Positions 33,608 through 36,704 of a stretch of 36,704 nt of DNA are shown here, piece by piece. This stretch comes from Bacteroidales bacterium. Its GTDB lineage: Bacteria > Bacteroidota > Bacteroidia > Bacteroidales > UBA932. The stretch covers positions 1 to 36,704 of the forward strand of contig JAUYTX010000048.1 in assembly GCA_030695025.1 (NCBI GenBank), given 5' to 3'. A program made the translations under genes and the position numbers. Every line of letters starts with the position of its first letter. The first letter of the stretch is position 1. The notes under the pieces were generated by a model, which worked only from the letters and a program-made list of their open reading frames with translations, had not been told where the DNA came from and made no database searches.

Positions 33608-34759
33608 TTAGTTCATATTTTGCTTTCGGTACTGTCCGGGAGTGATTCCGGCCTCTTTCTTGAAAGCTCTTAAGAAGGAGTTAATTGATGCAAAACCCGA
33701 CTCCTCGGAAACATATTCGAGAATGTACATCTTTTTATCTTTGAGTAGCTCTTTAGCGTATGAAATTCTGTAGTGATTTATAAGATCAGAAAAGGTAGAA
33801 TGAAATTCATTGTTTACTATGCCCGATATATATGAGCGGTTAGTGTTGAGTCTTTTGGAAATATCTGTAATTCGTAAATCTGTATTTCTGAATATTTGCT
33901 CCTCTTCAATAAGTTTTATCAGGTCAGATTTTAGCTTATGTCTCATACTTTCTCCGGGAAGTCTGGCTGTAGAGGGGCTGTCTTTAAGAACATCGATTTT
34001 GTAGGTGGCAATTGTATATTTTTGCTTGAACCCAAGAAACCCGATTGAAAAATGAAAAATACTGAAAAGTATTGAAGGGATAGCAATTAATGCCAGGTCG
34101 TTAATAAAGAATGCCTTACCTATAATATTTGCCACAACAGCAAAAACAGAGACACCGACCATTGCAATCATAATATCGTGTGTCCATTTGATTGTTCTCT
34201 CCTCGGTTGATGAATAAAATTCATTAATCTGTTTTTCGTACTCCTTAATCAACCTGCTGCTGTAATATACAGAAGGAATCAACTGAAGTACAAAGACTAC
34301 ACGGCTTAATTTAAAAATAGCAATTTGAATCTTAGCGGTCAAAGAGAAAGGAAACAGACCGGATTCTTTGTAGATTACTTTATGGAGGTAGGCTGATAAC
34401 TCTTCGGGTGACATGATTGCAAATGTTATTACCGTTGCAACGGTAAAGAAGATAGCCGGAGTAAGAACCCAAAGCCCTTTTGCGTTAATTGTTCCGTCCT
34501 TTGCAATTCCTTTTATATAGAGGTAGAAAAGAGGAAAAACCGAAAGGGATGTTAAGGTATAAATGGGGTCAAGAAAGGAGTATATTTTGTAATTTAATGA
34601 GAAATATGCAGCGTGAGAAGCATACAGAACGCTTGCAACAAACATAAAAAGGCCAAGAAAGAGGCGGGGTTTATCCCTTTTGCCGGCATCGGTAACAAGT
34701 GCAATAGCCCAGAAAAGGGTTACGAACATCGGTAAGGATATTACGATGAATCTTAACAT
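33608..34759 (-). CDS. Membrane-embedded AraC-family regulator
   Basis: A 383-residue protein with about seven hydrophobic helices in the first 240 residues and a C-terminal AraC-type double helix-turn-helix (about 285-380; ITDISKRLNTNRSYISGIVN for the first helix pair, EYVSEESGFASINSFLRAFK and EAGITPGQYRK for the second). The layout implies a signal sensed in or across the membrane controlling DNA binding directly. It is divergent from the NuoE/HydC-like operon across 320 bases, so that operon is a possible target in addition to the SIMPL gene. Confidence 0.88.
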   Translation of the reverse strand: MLRFIVISLPMFVTLFWAIALVTDAGKRDKPRLFLGLFMFVASVLYASHAAYFSLNYKIYSFLDPIYTLTSLSVFPLFYLYIKGIAKDGTINAKGLWVLTPAIFFTVATVITFAIMSPEELSAYLHKVIYKESGLFPFSLTAKIQIAIFKLSRVVFVLQLIPSVYYSSRLIKEYEKQINEFYSSTEERTIKWTHDIMIAMVGVSVFAVVANIIGKAFFINDLALIAIPSILFSIFHFSIGFLGFKQKYTIATYKIDVLKDSPSTARLPGESMRHKLKSDLIKLIEEEQIFRNTDLRITDISKRLNTNRSYISGIVNNEFHSTFSDLINHYRISYAKELLKDKKMYILEYVSEESGFASINSFLRAFKKEAGITPGQYRKQNMN

Positions 34760-34783
34760 TGGTTTTTAATTTGCAGTGCAAGA

Positions 34784-34791
34784 CAAAGTTA
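34784..34791 (-). promoter_or_regulatory. Bacteroidota-type -7 element for the AraC-type regulator
   Basis: On the - strand this reads TAACTTTG, an exact TAnnTTTG match. A start near 34777 would give a leader of about 18 bases. No -33 element was found at the expected distance. Confidence 0.4.
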
Positions 34792-34937
34792 ATAAAAGTT
34801 TCTGATTTGATTCTAAAGAAAAATTTTAATTAAAAAACTGAAATAAATACACTTACACAAAAATACCTTATCTAACAAATTGAAACACTTACATTAGATA
34901 TTATGCCAAAAAAAATCAGACTATTAATAAAAATCAG

Positions 34938-34945
34938 TATATTTG
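34938..34945 (+). promoter_or_regulatory. Bacteroidota-type -7 element for the NuoE/HydC-like operon
   Basis: TATATTTG is an exact TAnnTTTG match. A start near 34952 gives an unusually long leader of about 128 bases that contains the palindrome at 35029-35043. No clear -33 TTTG is present. Confidence 0.4.
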
Positions 34946-35028
34946 AAGGTAACATGATCAAATCATAACTTAGAGAGAGAAATTATCCCCAGAGAGGTTG
35001 AATAATAAGTAATAAATGTATAGCTCCA

Positions 35029-35043
35029 AATTTCCCGGAAATT
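35029..35043. promoter_or_regulatory. Palindromic operator-like site
   Basis: AATTTCC-C-GGAAATT is a perfect inverted repeat of 7 bp around one base, centred 44 bases before the NuoE-like ATG and downstream of the predicted promoter. It may be a repressor site or a short RNA hairpin; a one-base loop disfavours the hairpin. Confidence 0.4.
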
Positions 35044-35079
35044 ATAAAGCACTATATATTAACTTTTAAAACCGAACCT

Positions 35080-35616
35080 ATGAATACTATTGAAGAGAGT
35101 CAAATTGATAGAACAACTATCGATGAGATAATCTCCAGACACAGGGGTAAACCGGGCGAGCTCCTTACTGTAATGGAAGAGATACAGGAGGCAAGCGAAT
35201 TTAAATTCCTGGATAAACTCTCGATGGATTATCTTTCCTCACAAACTAAGGTTCCGCTGTCACAAATCTACAGCGTTGCAACTTTTTATTCATTTTTCAA
35301 TCTTAAACCTCAGGGTAAACACTCAATTATTGTGTGCAGAGGTACTGCATGCCATACGAAAGGGTCAAAAACTTTGCTGAACGACCTTTCAACCCTTCCT
35401 GGCTGTAAAGAAGCCCTGGATTCAGGTGAGACAAGTTTTACTACAGATGACAGACTCATAACGGTTAAAACCGTAGCCTGCTTTGGCCAATGTGCCCTGG
35501 CTCCGGTTGTTGCCGTTGACGGAATCATTTACAGCAATGTGACCTCAGAGCAAATTAAGAAATTACTGCAACATTTACAGGAGGATAAGAAAGATGAAAA
35601 TATCAGACTATACTAA
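35080..35616 (+). CDS. NuoE/HydC-like NADH-oxidoreductase subunit, thioredoxin-like 2Fe-2S
   Basis: A 178-residue protein with a helical N-terminal part (about residues 10-75) and a thioredoxin-like 2Fe-2S domain with ligands C86, C91 (CRGTAC) and C134, C138 (CFGQC). In complex I this is NuoE; in multimeric FeFe-hydrogenases it is HydC, and similar subunits occur in NAD-linked formate dehydrogenases. The next gene, a NuoF-like protein with an N-terminal extra iron-sulfur domain, favours the hydrogenase or formate-dehydrogenase type over complex I. The deciding catalytic subunit lies beyond the window. Its end overlaps the next gene by 23 bases. Confidence 0.9.
   Translation: MNTIEESQIDRTTIDEIISRHRGKPGELLTVMEEIQEASEFKFLDKLSMDYLSSQTKVPLSQIYSVATFYSFFNLKPQGKHSIIVCRGTACHTKGSKTLLNDLSTLPGCKEALDSGETSFTTDDRLITVKTVACFGQCALAPVVAVDGIIYSNVTSEQIKKLLQHLQEDKKDENIRLY
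35580..35584 (+). promoter_or_regulatory. Shine-Dalgarno sequence of the NuoF/HydB-like gene
   Basis: GGAGG lies nine bases before the ATG at 35594, inside the end of the NuoE-like gene, and supports this start despite the 23-base overlap. Confidence 0.5.
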
Positions 35617-36704
35617 ACTATTAGAAATAAAGGAGGCAGCCTCCAAGAAAATACTTCCTGATAAGCCATATGTTGCTATAGGTATGGGAACATGCGGAAT
35701 CGGAAGGGGAGCAGAGGTGCTGTTTGACAGTTTTGAAAGGGTTGTTGCCGAAAGAAAACTGGATATAATAATCAAAAAGACAGGATGCTTCGGCTTCTGT
35801 GCAGAAGAGCCACTGGTGAATATCTATATTCCCGGGAAACCACTTATTATTTTACATCGTGTAACAGAGAATGATGTTATTCCGTTGATTATTGGCATTG
35901 AGAAGGGCATAATGCCTTACAGAAATGTGCTTTGCAGAATAGAGGAGTGGGATTTTATAACTGAAAAATATGAGTTTGGGAAGGGACTTACAGAGTATCC
36001 TCTATGGAATGAAGTGCCTTTTTTCAAATGGCAAAAGAAGATTGTACTTCGCAATTGCGGTCTGATAGTACCGGACGACATTGAAGAGTATATAGCCGTT
36101 GGCGGGTATTTCCCTCTTTACAACGCTTTACATAAAATGAACCCTGTATCTGTAATAGACGAGGTGAAAAAATCAAAGCTTCGCGGCAGGGGTGGTGCCG
36201 GCTTCCCGACAGGGGTTAAGTGGGACCTTATGGCCAAAGTAGAGGGAGATCAGAAATATGTTATTTGTAATGCTGACGAAGGCGACCCTGGAGCATTCAT
36301 GAATAGGAATGAAATTGAGAGTGACCCATTTATGCTAATAGAGGGAATGACTATTGGTGCATTTGCAATGGGTGCATCAAAGGGTGTAGTTTATATCAGG
36401 GCAGAATATCCGCTTGCAGTTCAGCGTCTTAAAGGTGCAATTAAGCAGGCCAAGGAGCTTGGGTTGTTAGGAGAAAATATTCTTAATTCGGGCTTTAGCT
36501 TTGATGTTGACATTGTTGAGGGAGCCGGAGCTTTTGTATGCGGCGAGGAGACCTCACTTATTCACAGTATTGAAGGAAAATCGGGAAGGCCATCACCAAG
36601 ACCTCCATATCCTGCTGAAAAAGGACTGTATGGAAAGCCTACAAATATTAATAATGTTGAGACATGGTGCAATGTGCCTGTAATTATCTCCAGAGGAGGC
36701 GATT
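35594..36704 (+). CDS. NuoF/HydB-like NADH-binding flavoprotein subunit, 3' end outside window
   Basis: The frame is open from ATG 35594 to the window end (370 codons seen). The first 100 residues form a thioredoxin-like iron-sulfur domain with C34 (GMGTCGIGRGA), C65 and C69 (TGCFGFCAEEPL), an addition typical of HydB-type subunits and absent from complex I NuoF. Then the 51-kDa core begins: LRGRGGAGFPTGVKW (NADH/FMN loop), CNADEGDPGAFMNR (FMN) and GAGAFVCGEETSLI. The C-terminal 4Fe-4S motif and any extra ferredoxin domain are beyond the window. It would exchange electrons with NAD(H) in a bifurcating FeFe-hydrogenase or formate dehydrogenase. Confidence 0.92.
   Translation, partial: MKISDYTKLLEIKEAASKKILPDKPYVAIGMGTCGIGRGAEVLFDSFERVVAERKLDIIIKKTGCFGFCAEEPLVNIYIPGKPLIILHRVTENDVIPLIIGIEKGIMPYRNVLCRIEEWDFITEKYEFGKGLTEYPLWNEVPFFKWQKKIVLRNCGLIVPDDIEEYIAVGGYFPLYNALHKMNPVSVIDEVKKSKLRGRGGAGFPTGVKWDLMAKVEGDQKYVICNADEGDPGAFMNRNEIESDPFMLIEGMTIGAFAMGASKGVVYIRAEYPLAVQRLKGAIKQAKELGLLGENILNSGFSFDVDIVEGAGAFVCGEETSLIHSIEGKSGRPSPRPPYPAEKGLYGKPTNINNVETWCNVPVIISRGGD

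Larger units (their letters stand above)
34760..35079. other. 320-bp divergent control region
   Basis: AT-rich DNA between the AraC-type regulator (-) and the NuoE-like gene (+). It holds a -7 element for each direction (34784-34791 and 34938-34945), a 7-bp inverted repeat TATCTAA/TTAGATA (34869-34875 and 34894-34900) and a 15-bp near-perfect palindrome (35029-35043). No open reading frame of credible length and no RNA gene was recognised. Confidence 0.6.

Noticed and set aside
1-36704. Mobile element, prophage, CRISPR or defence island
   Set aside because: No transposase, integrase, tRNA-associated repeats, spaced direct repeats or defence-family genes were seen; all genes look like ordinary chromosomal content.

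Overview
The window looks like the chromosome of an anaerobic, fermentative member of the Bacteroidota, probably Bacteroidales. Several things point there: TAnnTTTG-type promoter -7 elements, the gene families present (DUF3108, a C4 zinc-ribbon coiled-coil protein, a TonB receptor with a carboxypeptidase-like N-terminal domain, SIMPL, a serpin lipoprotein, a membrane-bound AraC-type regulator), and a complete Rnf complex together with hydrogenase/NuoEF-type subunits. No tRNA, rRNA, CRISPR array, transposase or phage gene is visible. This placement is inferred from gene content; no database search was possible.

Region 1 (52-13214, all + strand, 16 tightly packed genes). Two tandem membrane-anchored M23 peptidase-like proteins are followed by a MerR-type regulator, a Nif3-like protein, a zinc-ribbon coiled-coil protein, a class III aminotransferase, the replicative helicase DnaB and a DUF3108 protein. 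Then comes rseC-rnfBCDGEA, encoding the ferredoxin:NAD+ oxidoreductase ion pump, and a small TPR protein. Gaps are short or genes overlap throughout, so much of this may be co-transcribed.

Region 2 (13283-17687, - strand). A serpin lipoprotein with an apparently functional inhibitory loop (predicted P1-P1' Thr-Ser) is followed by a secreted class-C-beta-lactamase-like hydrolase and an ABC permease/ATPase pair of the molybdate/tungstate/sulfate type without a binding protein.

Region 3 (17755-23048). A large secreted metzincin-like zinc metalloprotease on + faces a - strand operon: TrmH-type methyltransferase, an unusually short MoaA, MoaC, and a MOSC-MogA fusion. With the ABC genes this is a molybdenum/tungsten cofactor locus interrupted by the protease gene.

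Region 4 (23117-31354, + strand). A 58-residue CDGSH iron-sulfur protein is divergent from the TrmH operon across a 16-bp perfect palindrome that forms two abutting promoter elements. A complete RND efflux set (adaptor, pump, TolC-like channel) and a TonB-dependent receptor follow.

Region 5 (31351-36704). A second, membrane-anchored serine hydrolase, a SIMPL-domain protein and a membrane-embedded AraC-type regulator lie on the - strand. A 320-bp divergent control region follows, then a NuoE/HydC-like subunit and the start of a NuoF/HydB-like flavoprotein, cut by the window end.

Taken together, Rnf (ferredoxin/NAD+/ion gradient) and the HydBC-like subunits (NADH/ferredoxin with H2 or formate) suggest energy conservation by balancing reduced ferredoxin and NADH. 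The cofactor genes imply an unseen Mo or W enzyme. No wholly new system is evident. The points most worth checking are the minimal MoaA, the palindromic divergent promoter, the strong Shine-Dalgarno sequences at redox-operon junctions, and the operator-like palindrome before the HydC-like gene.
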